Assembly (NCBI GenBank): GCA_030747485.1
Contig: JASLKP010000001.1
Location: 1-64,000, forward strand
DNA: 64,000 bases
Source of the DNA: Candidatus Thalassarchaeaceae archaeon
GTDB lineage: Archaea; Thermoplasmatota; Poseidoniia; Poseidoniales; Thalassarchaeaceae
Direction: 5' to 3'
Part shown: positions 25,732 to 34,379 of the stretch, piece by piece
How positions within the stretch are numbered: the stretch's first letter is position 1
Layout: every line of letters starts with the position of its first letter
The notes under the pieces: model-generated
Databases searched by the model: none
Seen by the model: the letters and a program-made list of their open reading frames with translations, nothing else
Told to the model about the DNA's origin: nothing
Translations under genes and position numbers: made by a program

Positions 25732-28650
25732 TCACTTGAAATGTTGACTTGCGTAAGCACGTGCTTGTTCCGGAGTGTAACCCATGCCAATCAACTGCTG
25801 TTCGTAGGCCTGTTGCTCAGGACTAATCGCGGCAGCCCATGCCTGTTCACTCGGATCTGCGCCACCACCGCGGCCACGTAGGAGTAATGTGACTGCCAAT
25901 ACGAGGATGAGAATTCCTACAATACCAGCTGCAACTCCAATGATTAGAATCATGCTGTCATCTTCAGACCCGCCTGCACCTTCAGTTGTGCCTTCAGTAT
26001 CATCTGTTCCATCCGTTCCATCCGTTCCATCAGTTCCATCAGTTCCATCGGTTCCATCGTCAATCGGACAACCATTTTCATCTACAGATGTTCCAAAAGG
26101 TGTCCCTGAACAGTTGTCAAGTGAATCAGCAATACCATCACCATCTGAATCAATTTTGCAACCAAGGGCATCGACATTGGCACCAGCAGGTGTACCTGGG
26201 CACGCATCGTTGGCATCAGAGATACCATCGCCATCGGCATCAGGTGCATAAATCGGACAACCAGTCCCATTTGTACCATCCATCACACCAGGTTCATTTG
26301 GACAAACGTCACCATTTACGCCAGACAAATTGTCACCGAATAGGTCGCCATCAGTATCGTTCCATTGTGATGGTTCATAGATGAATACATCACCACCATT
26401 GGACCAACCGTCACCATCTGAATCGTAGCAACCCAATCGGTCGTAGATTGAATCGCCGGGAGTATTTGGACAACCATCATCCTCATCGAGAACACCATCT
26501 CGGTCTGTATCTCCAGCCCAAAGTTCATCGTAATTCTCGATGTAAAATGGTTCAGAGGTCCACACGTTATCAGTCTCATTTGATTCAGTAACAGTCATTG
26601 CATCATCTACACTGACTACACAGGTGTAGTTTCCAGATGGGATGTCATCACTAGACATCATGGTCCAGCCACCTTGCGTAATGATTTCCCCATCATATCC
26701 TTCAAGATCATCAGTATAATCTCCTTCATGGAGAAGAAGAGTGTTTGCTCCAGTCTCATCAACAAGCCACATTTGCCAACCGAAATCAACAGATGTTGGA
26801 CCATCTGTACTAGAGATGGTTGCACCAAAGAATGCCTCTGAACCGGTCATCTGAGAAACTGTTGGGCAATTTCCAGCACCTGGTACCAAATTTGGTAGAG
26901 GCGGAGCAATGGATGTGAATGTGAGATTGTACCAACCTTCACCAATTCCATTGGCATCCACAATGACATAATAGCCACCATTGAGGTCAGATGGTAGCAC
27001 ACTGGAGGTGTTGACTGTAGCAGTACCATTCGTTGGTGCGATACTCTCAGCAATCATCGAATCATCACTACCGTCATACAATCGCAATGCCAATTCGTGC
27101 CCATCATGAGATTCCAAGGTAATGGAAGCACCATGCATTCCTGCAAGATTGAATCCATATGCATCAGCAGTATCTTCTGGGTCAATACATCCAATTCCTG
27201 TTTCTTCTGGATTTTCACCCAATCCAATGGCTGTCAACCGTTCACTACCTGCATCCTGTCCATTGTACCCCCAATCGCTGGGTGTACCACAATCGTATGG
27301 TGGTACGTAGATGGTTCCATTTGTCCATATTTCTAGTGTATAATTGGCTAGTCCAGAATATTGTGTGACGTTAATGAAATATGTGTCAGCCGCACCATCT
27401 GCATCTGTGCCAACTGTGCTCACTGATTCATTACTGCTGAAGGATGCGCTGCTATCAACTCCAGGTGTTGAACCAGCAGTTGCATTCCATAACTCTAGAT
27501 CGAGGTCAGCATCCCAATTATCTGCACTCAGGACAACTTCAATATTCTGTCCACGACCCATGGAAAGTTTGTACAAATCTGCCTTGTCACCACCAGATAC
27601 GCAACCGGTGAGTATACCACTAAAACCGGCACCTAAATCATAAGCATCTGATTCTAAATCACCAACATCCGCACCAGTTGAGGCGTCATCGACATTGGGA
27701 CAAGGCATTCCTGTGATTGTTGTAGTGGCTGCACTAGCGTTGTTGTTGTTGCTTTCATCAGCTTCTGTGACATTCCCCCAACCATCTGGCCATACAATCC
27801 AATGATAATCATCAGACTCGATATCTACAGGAATTGTTACCTGCGTTGTCATCGCTTGGTTTGAACCAGCAGTTAGGTGAGGACCAGTGATTTGATTCTC
27901 AATAATCGTGTCAGCCCAATCATATGTGTCGTCAGTTGATAGGATGAAAATAACATCATACGGGTTCGTTGAATTCAAATCGCCCGGACCATAATTTTCG
28001 ATTGTATAGGATACATCGACGGTGTCTCCTGCAGTTGCATTGGTTGGACCGCTGATGCTGTTGACACCGACATCGGGTTTTGGCACGGACACGTTTGTCC
28101 AATAATCAACAGTGTAAGCACCATCGCCAGTCCACTGGCCAACATCGACGTAATACGTCCCAGCAGTCGTGGAGTTTGTGGTAAATTCTACCCGTTCAAG
28201 TGGGTCACTATAGAATGAATAATCAACAGGATTCTGTCCAGTATTGTCCCAAATAATCAAATCGAAATCAGCACCAGATGGGACATGTAGTTGAACGACA
28301 ACGTCCTTGTCTGCTGTAATTGTAATTCCATACCAATCATTGGTATCACTCGTATCAACGCAACCACCGACATTTTGTGTATTGGGATCATTGCCCTGTG
28401 ATTTTGCAGTCGCTGTTGTATTACCAGCATCTCCTGCTGTACCTCCGTCTGTTTGGACGGTCGGGCAAGGTGCTCGACCCCCAGTCAAAGATACATCTCT
28501 CTCGCCGATTTCTAGCATTGATTCTTCGTTTTTCTGAGGGCTGACAACATCAATGTCAATCGCTGGTGCAAGAACTGGTGCAAGACTAGCGAACAACATC
28601 ATGAGGATGATGCAGCGGCAAACGTTCAGGTTGTGGGCTCCGGTGGCCAT
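25732..28650 (-). CDS. Giant anchored surface protein with CARDB modules and calcium-binding Asp-rich repeats
   Basis: A 972-residue type I membrane protein. After a signal peptide (about 10-32) come a pre-peptidase C-terminal-like domain pair (WYGITITADKDVVVQLHVPSG; ADLYKLSMGRGQNIEVVL) and CARDB-type modules (VSYTIENYGPGDLNST, VDFGWQMWLVDETG). A run of thrombospondin type 3-like repeats follows (DTDRDGVLDEDDGCPNTPGD; DADGDGISDANDACPGTP; DSDGDGIADSLDNCSGTP), expected to bind Ca2+. Then come a (GTD)n linker, one membrane helix (about 892-918) and a 50-residue tail ending in LIGMGYTPEQARAYASQHFK. It has no catalytic domain I recognise, so it is probably adhesive or structural. Hairpins flank both ends. 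Confidence 0.85.
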   Translation of the reverse strand: MATGAHNLNVCRCIILMMLFASLAPVLAPAIDIDVVSPQKNEESMLEIGERDVSLTGGRAPCPTVQTDGGTAGDAGNTTATAKSQGNDPNTQNVGGCVDTSDTNDWYGITITADKDVVVQLHVPSGADFDLIIWDNTGQNPVDYSFYSDPLERVEFTTNSTTAGTYYVDVGQWTGDGAYTVDYWTNVSVPKPDVGVNSISGPTNATAGDTVDVSYTIENYGPGDLNSTNPYDVIFILSTDDTYDWADTIIENQITGPHLTAGSNQAMTTQVTIPVDIESDDYHWIVWPDGWGNVTEADESNNNNASAATTTITGMPCPNVDDASTGADVGDLESDAYDLGAGFSGILTGCVSGGDKADLYKLSMGRGQNIEVVLSADNWDADLDLELWNATAGSTPGVDSSASFSSNESVSTVGTDADGAADTYFINVTQYSGLANYTLEIWTNGTIYVPPYDCGTPSDWGYNGQDAGSERLTAIGLGENPEETGIGCIDPEDTADAYGFNLAGMHGASITLESHDGHELALRLYDGSDDSMIAESIAPTNGTATVNTSSVLPSDLNGGYYVIVDANGIGEGWYNLTFTSIAPPLPNLVPGAGNCPTVSQMTGSEAFFGATISSTDGPTSVDFGWQMWLVDETGANTLLLHEGDYTDDLEGYDGEIITQGGWTMMSSDDIPSGNYTCVVSVDDAMTVTESNETDNVWTSEPFYIENYDELWAGDTDRDGVLDEDDGCPNTPGDSIYDRLGCYDSDGDGWSNGGDVFIYEPSQWNDTDGDLFGDNLSGVNGDVCPNEPGVMDGTNGTGCPIYAPDADGDGISDANDACPGTPAGANVDALGCKIDSDGDGIADSLDNCSGTPFGTSVDENGCPIDDGTDGTDGTDGTDGTDGTDDTEGTTEGAGGSEDDSMILIIGVAAGIVGILILVLAVTLLLRGRGGGADPSEQAWAAAISPEQQAYEQQLIGMGYTPEQARAYASQHFK
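26002..26061 (-). repeat. Nine-base tandem repeat coding (Gly-Thr-Asp)n
   Basis: Six consecutive copies of ATCNGTTCC (plus strand) and a partial copy, coding a GTD linker just outside the membrane helix of the 972-residue protein. Copies differ only at the fourth base. The length is likely to vary between strains. Confidence 0.85.
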
Positions 28651-28655
28651 ACTTC

Positions 28656-28674
28656 TACCGCCCTATGGGCGGTA
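28656..28674 (-). promoter_or_regulatory. Hairpin just upstream of the 972-residue surface protein start
   Basis: Perfect 8-base arms TACCGCCC / GGGCGGTA around the loop TAT. The stem ends 5 bases before the ATG, so in an mRNA it would cover the ribosome-binding region. It lies 30 bases after the ArcS stop and may instead end that transcript. Confidence 0.45.
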
Positions 28675-28704
28675 TTTAACACCCCGGCTTTCTGGGTCAT
28701 CATC

Positions 28705-30483
28705 TCAAAGTCGGTGCTGTGATTTGGCAAGACGACCTACGCCACCCTGCCATTCCCATCCTGCAGCCAATGTTCGAGCAGAACCAAGCAACACATCATC
28801 GCGTACAACGAGGATTTCTTGTCCCACTTTCAAATCGGTTGGTGCAGACATAATCATGCCACTGAAAATATCCCCCTTCCATGGTGTATCACCACCAATT
28901 TCAACCACTGGAAGGGTGCCTGTAGAATGCAATTTAGGAAGTAATGATTTTGTGAAAGAGAAGCGCCCTGAATCAGGGTGCCATTGTGCCATCTGTTGTT
29001 TTCCCTCCAAAAGCAACCAACGCGGAGGTTTGCCACCAACATGTAGACCTTGTAACCACTCATCAGTACCGAATTGCCACATCGATAATGCTGAAAATTG
29101 ATACTTCAATAGATTCTTTTCTCGGATGTTCTCTAGATTGTATTTTTCAGCGGCATCATCGATTGCCATTTGAAGCATTTTACAAGCAGATTTTGAGGAC
29201 GCTCCAACTCCCTCTGGACGAGTATCAATGGTCTCGACATCTAAATCAAATTCTATACCGGAATGGTTGATGACGCGTTTGTAACCAACACGATTGACGA
29301 GATTGGAAACCATCCTGCGAATGGTGGCAAGTTCATCAGAATCCCAATCGCCAGTCACAGGGATGTCATAATGTGCTGCTGGCCATTGTTCCTCTAGTTC
29401 TCTAGGGACCAGCCCAAGAGGACTGGTCACAATGACTTGGTGAATACTTCTGTTTCTGATTGCACTACGGAAAAACCGATGACTTTGAGAACGAGAATAT
29501 GGCTTTCGAGCCGAGCACGGCAAAAGGACAAGAACTTCTCTTTGCGCTTCACTAGGCATATATTGTGTATCGATTCGATGAATCCAATTTGCAATCAGAG
29601 GATCTTGTCTACTCGTCTGTGAATGGCATCTAAATCTCTGTTGTTTGGAAACATGTTGAGTGAGGGGGGCTGCATCTGCCAACATTGCATCATGTCTACG
29701 AAGATGTTCAACCAATCGTGGACTATTGAGTGATTGTTTGTCAACCAATTCACGTAGAGTCCCGTCGCGAATCGCAGAACGTGTTGCAGAAATTGCTGCC
29801 TTCCATTCAGATATTTGAGTGTCCATGTCTGAACATTCACCCATCGATAAATCCACCGTTCTAGGACCATCTCTAGTTAGCAAAATGTCACGAGAAGCCG
29901 CTTGTTTCGACCTCGTCAAATCGAATAAATCAAGTCCAAACCAAGTGAGAACTGCAACGTTATCGGGGCCACCGATTCCAGGTGCCCAAAGGAGGGCCCC
30001 GGGAAATCGTTCCCGTAGAATTCGAAGGGCATGAATCAACCGACCAGGGTGGCCAGCAATTTGGATCGCATCCTGTATCACGACGATTTCAGGGGAAAGG
30101 GATGCATCGTTGAGAGTAGGATCATGCACCAATCGTTGCCATGTCACAGGCAAAAGCGGACCTGTGGATTGCCCCTGTCCTGAATCAGCTTCTTGGAGGG
30201 ACGGGGGGAGAGTGTGTCCTTCAACTGCGTTGTATTGAGGTATGTCTCCCTCAGAGAATGGAAATGCCCAGTTTCCACGTGATTTGATGTTGAGTGAGGC
30301 AGGCAATTCACTAGAATCGTGTAACAAGGTAAATGGCGCCAGTTCAATTCCAATTTGAGGATCCTGTTCAGTCAGTAGTAATCCCGGTGTAAAGGCACTG
30401 GGAGAAGCACGATCACCTAATCCGAAGATCCGAGCATGCCGCCAACGTGACATGACCGTCCGGGCCAGAGGCTTGTGCTCCAT
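28705..30483 (-). CDS. arcS: Archaeosine synthase ArcS (TgtA2), TGT-like with PUA domain
   Basis: A 592-residue enzyme that converts preQ0 at position 15 of archaeal tRNA toward archaeosine. The N-terminal TGT-like barrel (HARIFGLGDRASPSAFTPG; APGIGGPDNVAVLTWFGLDLFDLT) precedes the ArcS-specific motif LLPCSARKPYSRSQSH (about residues 317-332). The C-terminal RNA-binding PUA domain is KGDIFSGMIMSAPTDLKVGQEILVV. The start is uncertain. The ATG at 30483 fits the family; the ATG at 30549 would overlap the divergent start at 30548, and 30453 is also possible. tgtA is not in the window. Its product marks the organism as an archaeon that makes archaeosine. Confidence 0.9.
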   Translation of the reverse strand: MEHKPLARTVMSRWRHARIFGLGDRASPSAFTPGLLLTEQDPQIGIELAPFTLLHDSSELPASLNIKSRGNWAFPFSEGDIPQYNAVEGHTLPPSLQEADSGQGQSTGPLLPVTWQRLVHDPTLNDASLSPEIVVIQDAIQIAGHPGRLIHALRILRERFPGALLWAPGIGGPDNVAVLTWFGLDLFDLTRSKQAASRDILLTRDGPRTVDLSMGECSDMDTQISEWKAAISATRSAIRDGTLRELVDKQSLNSPRLVEHLRRHDAMLADAAPLTQHVSKQQRFRCHSQTSRQDPLIANWIHRIDTQYMPSEAQREVLVLLPCSARKPYSRSQSHRFFRSAIRNRSIHQVIVTSPLGLVPRELEEQWPAAHYDIPVTGDWDSDELATIRRMVSNLVNRVGYKRVINHSGIEFDLDVETIDTRPEGVGASSKSACKMLQMAIDDAAEKYNLENIREKNLLKYQFSALSMWQFGTDEWLQGLHVGGKPPRWLLLEGKQQMAQWHPDSGRFSFTKSLLPKLHSTGTLPVVEIGGDTPWKGDIFSGMIMSAPTDLKVGQEILVVRDDVLLGSARTLAAGWEWQGGVGRLAKSQHRL

Positions 30484-30527
30484 GTATGCGCCTGCCAATG
30501 CACCGGCCTTGAATGATTCTAAAGGGG

Positions 30528-30544
30528 GCGGGCCGTAGGCCCGC
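30528..30544 (+). promoter_or_regulatory. GC-rich hairpin between divergent arcS and the 595-residue protein
   Basis: Perfect 7-base arms GCGGGCC / GGCCCGC around the loop GTA, ending 3 bases before the plus-strand ATG. It fills most of the 64-base divergent spacer, so it may act as an operator or as a leader hairpin. No TATA element is visible beside it. Confidence 0.45.
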
Positions 30545-30547
30545 ACC

Positions 30548-32335
30548 ATGCGCACATGTGTGATTGCAGCAACGTTGTTACTGATGTGCACGCTGCCGAG
30601 CAGTTACGCGATGACTTGGGACGATGAAGAATTAGGAATATGGGGGCCCGTCATCGAAGCTGATGATGATGGGGTGTTAATACAATCACTTGAAGGGAAT
30701 TTATCAGACCCCCAAGATGTAGATATTTACACTCTTGAGGGAAATCCGCTCGCAGTACATAACATTCGACTCATGAACGCAGAACAACCAATTCATCTGG
30801 AAATAATTGGTGGAACTGGAACCATTATTGACATGGATGCTGATGTCGATGAAGTAATCTTACTGAGTGGAGATGGTGATGATATTCAAATCAAAGTATC
30901 CAATATTGTATTCAATGGGAGCAATGATTACGAATTCACAGTATATACTCACGATGGAGATGGTGTTGTCTATGGATTGCCTCAACTGGATAGTGAAGTA
31001 GTTACAGGCTTCATCCACAAGGATGATTCAGTGGGAGATAATGCCATTTTTGAGATTGGATCAAATGCCCAAGTAGAGTTGAATTGGTCTGCAATTGGCG
31101 GCGTTAATTTCACAGCCCACATGATGGAAATAGATGGTGGTCCACCAACACCAATTGACATGATGGGCGAGAATGGAACCACCACATTCCAAGTCCCAGA
31201 TACGGGTTCAGGAGGTCAATTATGGAACCTTATTTTGACGATGAAGGCTGATGAGACGGCGTGGTGGTCTGCTTCTGTATCTCTACGTTCAACTGGAGAT
31301 TCAGGATGTAGCCATGATTGTTCAAACGTCATCATTCCAGAAATGTTTCCTGAATTCAATTTCCCACTCACTGATGAGGGTATTCAATGGGTTGAAAATG
31401 GAATCTTGACCGACGAAGATACCGTTGATATTTACCCGATTTTCATCGAAGGCGAATATTGGGAATCATATCGAATCATTGCGAATATCGTTGGAGATGG
31501 CGTTGAATTACAATTGCAATCATGGAATAATTCTGGTGAATTTTTGGCCCCCTTTGATGTAGTGAATGGCGTAGGAACTGTTGGCCTCAATGTATCAACG
31601 GGGTATCATCTTGTTCGCATCTCACACCTAGACCTACCAAGTGAACGAGAATACACTCTATCTCTAGAAGTTGTGAACATTACCAAAGAAGATGATATTC
31701 CAATCAATCCAGATGAATTACAAGACATGTGGAGGAAATTTCTACCATTTTACATTGGCATCGGCATCCTATTGCTAAGCCCGCTATTCTGGGTATTATG
31801 GATTACACGTGGGACACGAATTGAAGATGAGATTCAATCTCACGAGCGTGGGCGACTAAGACGACTTCGTGCAAGAATCACAGCACTTCTTTCTGAAGCC
31901 AGTGTCGATGAAAAAGCAGTGGAGGATGCTTTGGTAATGCTTGCTGCAGTTCAATGGAGAGCGACTGAGGCTGAAATGGGCAATGCAACGCTCACTCACC
32001 ACACTGGTTCTGTAACATTGAAAGCGTGGAGATTGGATGGTTCAAATTTGCTGATTGGAATTCACATTGAAGAATCTGCATGGGAATTGGCAGCACTCCG
32101 ATTTGAAGCGGTGGGCGGCCCCCAATGGCGAATATCCGAAGTGACTCCATCTTCATTGTACGATGGAGATGAAATCTTCCTAGACACGCTTTCAGTCGGA
32201 AAAACAACATTTATTCGATTGACATTAGAAGGTAAAGCAGATGGTCTGAATCTACACCTTTCTGGACTCGTTGATGGAAAGCCATTGGCTGCTGTACCGG
32301 CACAAGCACTACTATTCACTAATGAAGAGGAATGA
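30548..32335 (+). CDS. Receptor-like single-pass membrane protein, function unknown
   Basis: A 595-residue protein, not recognised as a known family. A signal peptide (MRTCVIAATLLLMCTLPSSYA) leads to about 370 extracellular residues of beta-sandwich character, with two related halves resembling pre-peptidase-type domains (DPQDVDIYTLEGN; DEDTVDIYPIFIEGEYW). A single helix follows at about 396-421 (FYIGIGILLLSPLFWVLW). The cytoplasmic part is about 170 residues: a basic coiled stretch (HERGRLRRLRARITALLSEA) and a compact alpha/beta domain. The layout suggests signal passing across the membrane, but no catalytic motif is seen. Its stop abuts the dnaJ stop with no spacer. Confidence 0.75.
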   Translation: MRTCVIAATLLLMCTLPSSYAMTWDDEELGIWGPVIEADDDGVLIQSLEGNLSDPQDVDIYTLEGNPLAVHNIRLMNAEQPIHLEIIGGTGTIIDMDADVDEVILLSGDGDDIQIKVSNIVFNGSNDYEFTVYTHDGDGVVYGLPQLDSEVVTGFIHKDDSVGDNAIFEIGSNAQVELNWSAIGGVNFTAHMMEIDGGPPTPIDMMGENGTTTFQVPDTGSGGQLWNLILTMKADETAWWSASVSLRSTGDSGCSHDCSNVIIPEMFPEFNFPLTDEGIQWVENGILTDEDTVDIYPIFIEGEYWESYRIIANIVGDGVELQLQSWNNSGEFLAPFDVVNGVGTVGLNVSTGYHLVRISHLDLPSEREYTLSLEVVNITKEDDIPINPDELQDMWRKFLPFYIGIGILLLSPLFWVLWITRGTRIEDEIQSHERGRLRRLRARITALLSEASVDEKAVEDALVMLAAVQWRATEAEMGNATLTHHTGSVTLKAWRLDGSNLLIGIHIEESAWELAALRFEAVGGPQWRISEVTPSSLYDGDEIFLDTLSVGKTTFIRLTLEGKADGLNLHLSGLVDGKPLAAVPAQALLFTNEEE

Positions 32336-33469
32336 TTAGCCTCGGCGATCTTGTGCCTCACGTCTAACCGCATCCTCAATTTCATCAAGGGGTAAACCAA
32401 AGTCACCTTTCAATGAATTCAGAGACGTTTTCATTGCCTTGGTAATTTTATTTGGAACATGTAATTTCAGTAGGATGGTCACATCGCCACGGCCCCTACC
32501 TCGGCGATAAGGCATCCCACGACGATGAATGATGATGGTTTCACTGGGGCGTGAAGCAGGAGGAACTTCGATTTTGAGAGGTTTTCCATCGATATGTGGC
32601 AATTCAATTTCAGTCCCCAGAACCATTTCAGGATAACCAAGAGGGAGAGCCATAATCAAATCCGGACCATCTCTCTCAAACCAAGGATGCGGCTCTGTTT
32701 CAATTTGGATGAAAAGGTCACCAGATTGTCCGCCGCGAATCGGTTCTCCTTTCCCACGCATTCGCAGGCGTGTACCATCTGCTGCACCTGTCGGAATCGA
32801 GATTCGGATCTTCTGCTCCTTCGGCATTGCACCACTGCCGTCACAATCATTACAAGGATTGGAAATAATCTGTCCATCTCCACGACAATGAGGGCAATCA
32901 CTCACAATTTGTTGTACAAAGGGCCCAACTCTTGCCTGTTGGGTAATTTGTCCGTTTCCATTACAGGTTTGACAAGTTTCAATATCATCTGAATTCTTAG
33001 CACCAGTGCCGCCACAGGTATCACATTCTGCAGAAATTTCTGCTTCGAATTCAATTTCCGCTTCCTCAAAAATTTGCTCTAAGGATACGGTGTGGCGAAT
33101 CAAAATATCATGTCCGCGTCGACCGCGACTTCGACCACCCCCTCCAAACATTGATGAGAAAATAGATTCAAAACCGCCCGAAAATAAGTCATCTAAATTG
33201 ATGTTTACACCTTCAAATCCACCGGGTCCAAACGGTGAACCACCCGGCGAATCGTGACCGAACATATCGTAGGTTCTACGTTGTTCAGGATTGGACAAAA
33301 CAGCATATGCTTCTTGAACTTCCTTGAACAATTGTTCAGCCTCAGGATCATCGGGATTCTTGTCTGGGTGGTGTTTTCTGGCAAGGCTCCTAAACGCCTT
33401 CTTCAAATCGTCATCAGAAGCATCTTTGCCAACACCGAGGATATCGTAATAGTCTCTCTTCTCGGCCAT
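32336..33469 (-). CDS. dnaJ: Chaperone DnaJ (type I Hsp40)
   Basis: A 377-residue co-chaperone that stimulates DnaK ATPase. It has the J domain (YYDILGVGKDASDDDLKKAF, with HPDKN), the Gly/Phe-rich linker (SPGGSPFGPGGFEG), four CxxCxGxG zinc repeats (CDTCGGTG, CQTCNGNG, CPHCRGDG, CNDCDGSG) and the two-lobed C-terminal substrate domain (ISIPTGAADGTRLRMRGKGEP). dnaK and grpE are not adjacent. Of two in-frame ATGs, 33469 is preferred because GGGGG lies about 7 bases upstream. A stem-loop of GTCG-ATTG / CAAT-c-CGAC type lies near 33500-33521, between this gene and the upstream one. Confidence 0.97.
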   Translation of the reverse strand: MAEKRDYYDILGVGKDASDDDLKKAFRSLARKHHPDKNPDDPEAEQLFKEVQEAYAVLSNPEQRRTYDMFGHDSPGGSPFGPGGFEGVNINLDDLFSGGFESIFSSMFGGGGRSRGRRGHDILIRHTVSLEQIFEEAEIEFEAEISAECDTCGGTGAKNSDDIETCQTCNGNGQITQQARVGPFVQQIVSDCPHCRGDGQIISNPCNDCDGSGAMPKEQKIRISIPTGAADGTRLRMRGKGEPIRGGQSGDLFIQIETEPHPWFERDGPDLIMALPLGYPEMVLGTEIELPHIDGKPLKIEVPPASRPSETIIIHRRGMPYRRGRGRGDVTILLKLHVPNKITKAMKTSLNSLKGDFGLPLDEIEDAVRREAQDRRG

Positions 33470-33499
33470 TCGCATTCCCCCAAATTACCCCGGCGTCCG

Positions 33500-33521
33500 G
33501 TCGATTGTTCTTCAATCCGAC
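33500..33521 (-). terminator. Imperfect hairpin between the zinc-ribbon membrane protein and dnaJ
   Basis: GTCGATTG / CAATcCGAC arms with one bulged base and the loop TTCTT. It starts 10 bases after the stop of the 265-residue gene. It lies in a 61-base spacer and could end that gene's transcript. Confidence 0.4.
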
Positions 33522-33530
33522 GATTCTGAA

Positions 33531-34328
33531 TTAGAGCATCTCACCACAATTCTCGCAGTATGATTCGTCTACAGAATTAGTATTTCCACACGTATTACAG
33601 CGTTTTCCTGAAACTGATGAGACCGGAACCTGTTGTTCTGATTCAAATCCCTGCACGGTGGTGCCTGCGATTTCTTGTGCATACCAATCATTAGATGGCG
33701 AGGGGGTAGATTCAGTAGATTCTTCCGACACTGGCGTGGTTGAATCTTTCAATCGGTCGAGAACACCGCTAATCAAGCCCTTTTCAGGCTCATCACGTAC
33801 ATGCGTCGTACCTTGTACGGATTCAACAGGACCGCTTTCACCTGTGACTCTAGCCGTAGACCGGCGAACATGCTCTGATTCTGAGAATAATGCCACATCG
33901 TCATGATCTTCTTCCCTTGCTTCGATTTCTTCGGCCTGCTTCTCTGCTGTTAGTCCTGAGACGTTTCCCTCTAATTTTTCTAGAGCCTTCTTTGATAAAT
34001 TTCCTTGCTCTACATCTTGGGCGTCTGCCTCAAGTTCACTCATCGCTAAATCTGCTCTAGACCATACACCACGATCCTCAGCAGCGTAATCACGTTGTAA
34101 TTTCTTAATCGACTTTCTACGATACCATTCATGGTCTTTGACGATTCGTGATCTACGGAATAAGAAGATACCAATCAAAATCGAGATACCATAGTATACA
34201 ATTGTAGAGATGATGTCGGTCACTAAAGTGTTGCCAATCGCTGGAATGAGTTTATCCAAGGCAATGAAAATTAGAATGGGGGCAGCCAAGAGAAACCAGG
34301 CATTGAACTCATTCTTAGCCTCCGCCAT
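33531..34328 (-). CDS. Two-helix membrane protein with C-terminal zinc ribbon, function unknown
   Basis: A 265-residue protein. Two membrane helices lie near residues 10-30 and 37-57 (WFLLAAPILIFIALDKL; IISTIVYYGISILIGIFLF), followed by a basic stretch and a long charged, partly coiled cytoplasmic region rich in Glu and Ser. The last 25 residues hold a double-CxxC zinc ribbon (CNTCGNTNSVDESYCENCGEML). No catalytic motif. The zinc ribbon resembles those in the 421- and 677-residue proteins of this window only in type. It lies 51 bases downstream of the glycosyltransferase gene. Confidence 0.75.
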   Translation of the reverse strand: MAEAKNEFNAWFLLAAPILIFIALDKLIPAIGNTLVTDIISTIVYYGISILIGIFLFRRSRIVKDHEWYRRKSIKKLQRDYAAEDRGVWSRADLAMSELEADAQDVEQGNLSKKALEKLEGNVSGLTAEKQAEEIEAREEDHDDVALFSESEHVRRSTARVTGESGPVESVQGTTHVRDEPEKGLISGVLDRLKDSTTPVSEESTESTPSPSNDWYAQEIAGTTVQGFESEQQVPVSSVSGKRCNTCGNTNSVDESYCENCGEML

Positions 34329-34379
34329 GGCTTGACTATTGTCAAATATGATTTCAACGCATCCCTAGACTGTGTGCCT

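Noticed and set aside
26002-26061. Short tandem repeat that could suggest a CRISPR or satellite
   Set aside because: Nine-base units without spacers, in frame, coding a Gly-Thr-Asp linker beside a membrane helix.
34332-34345. TTGAC / GTCAA inverted repeat upstream of the 265-residue gene
   Set aside because: Only 5 A/T-rich pairs with a 4-base loop; it does not fit the triloop hairpin family and is likely chance.
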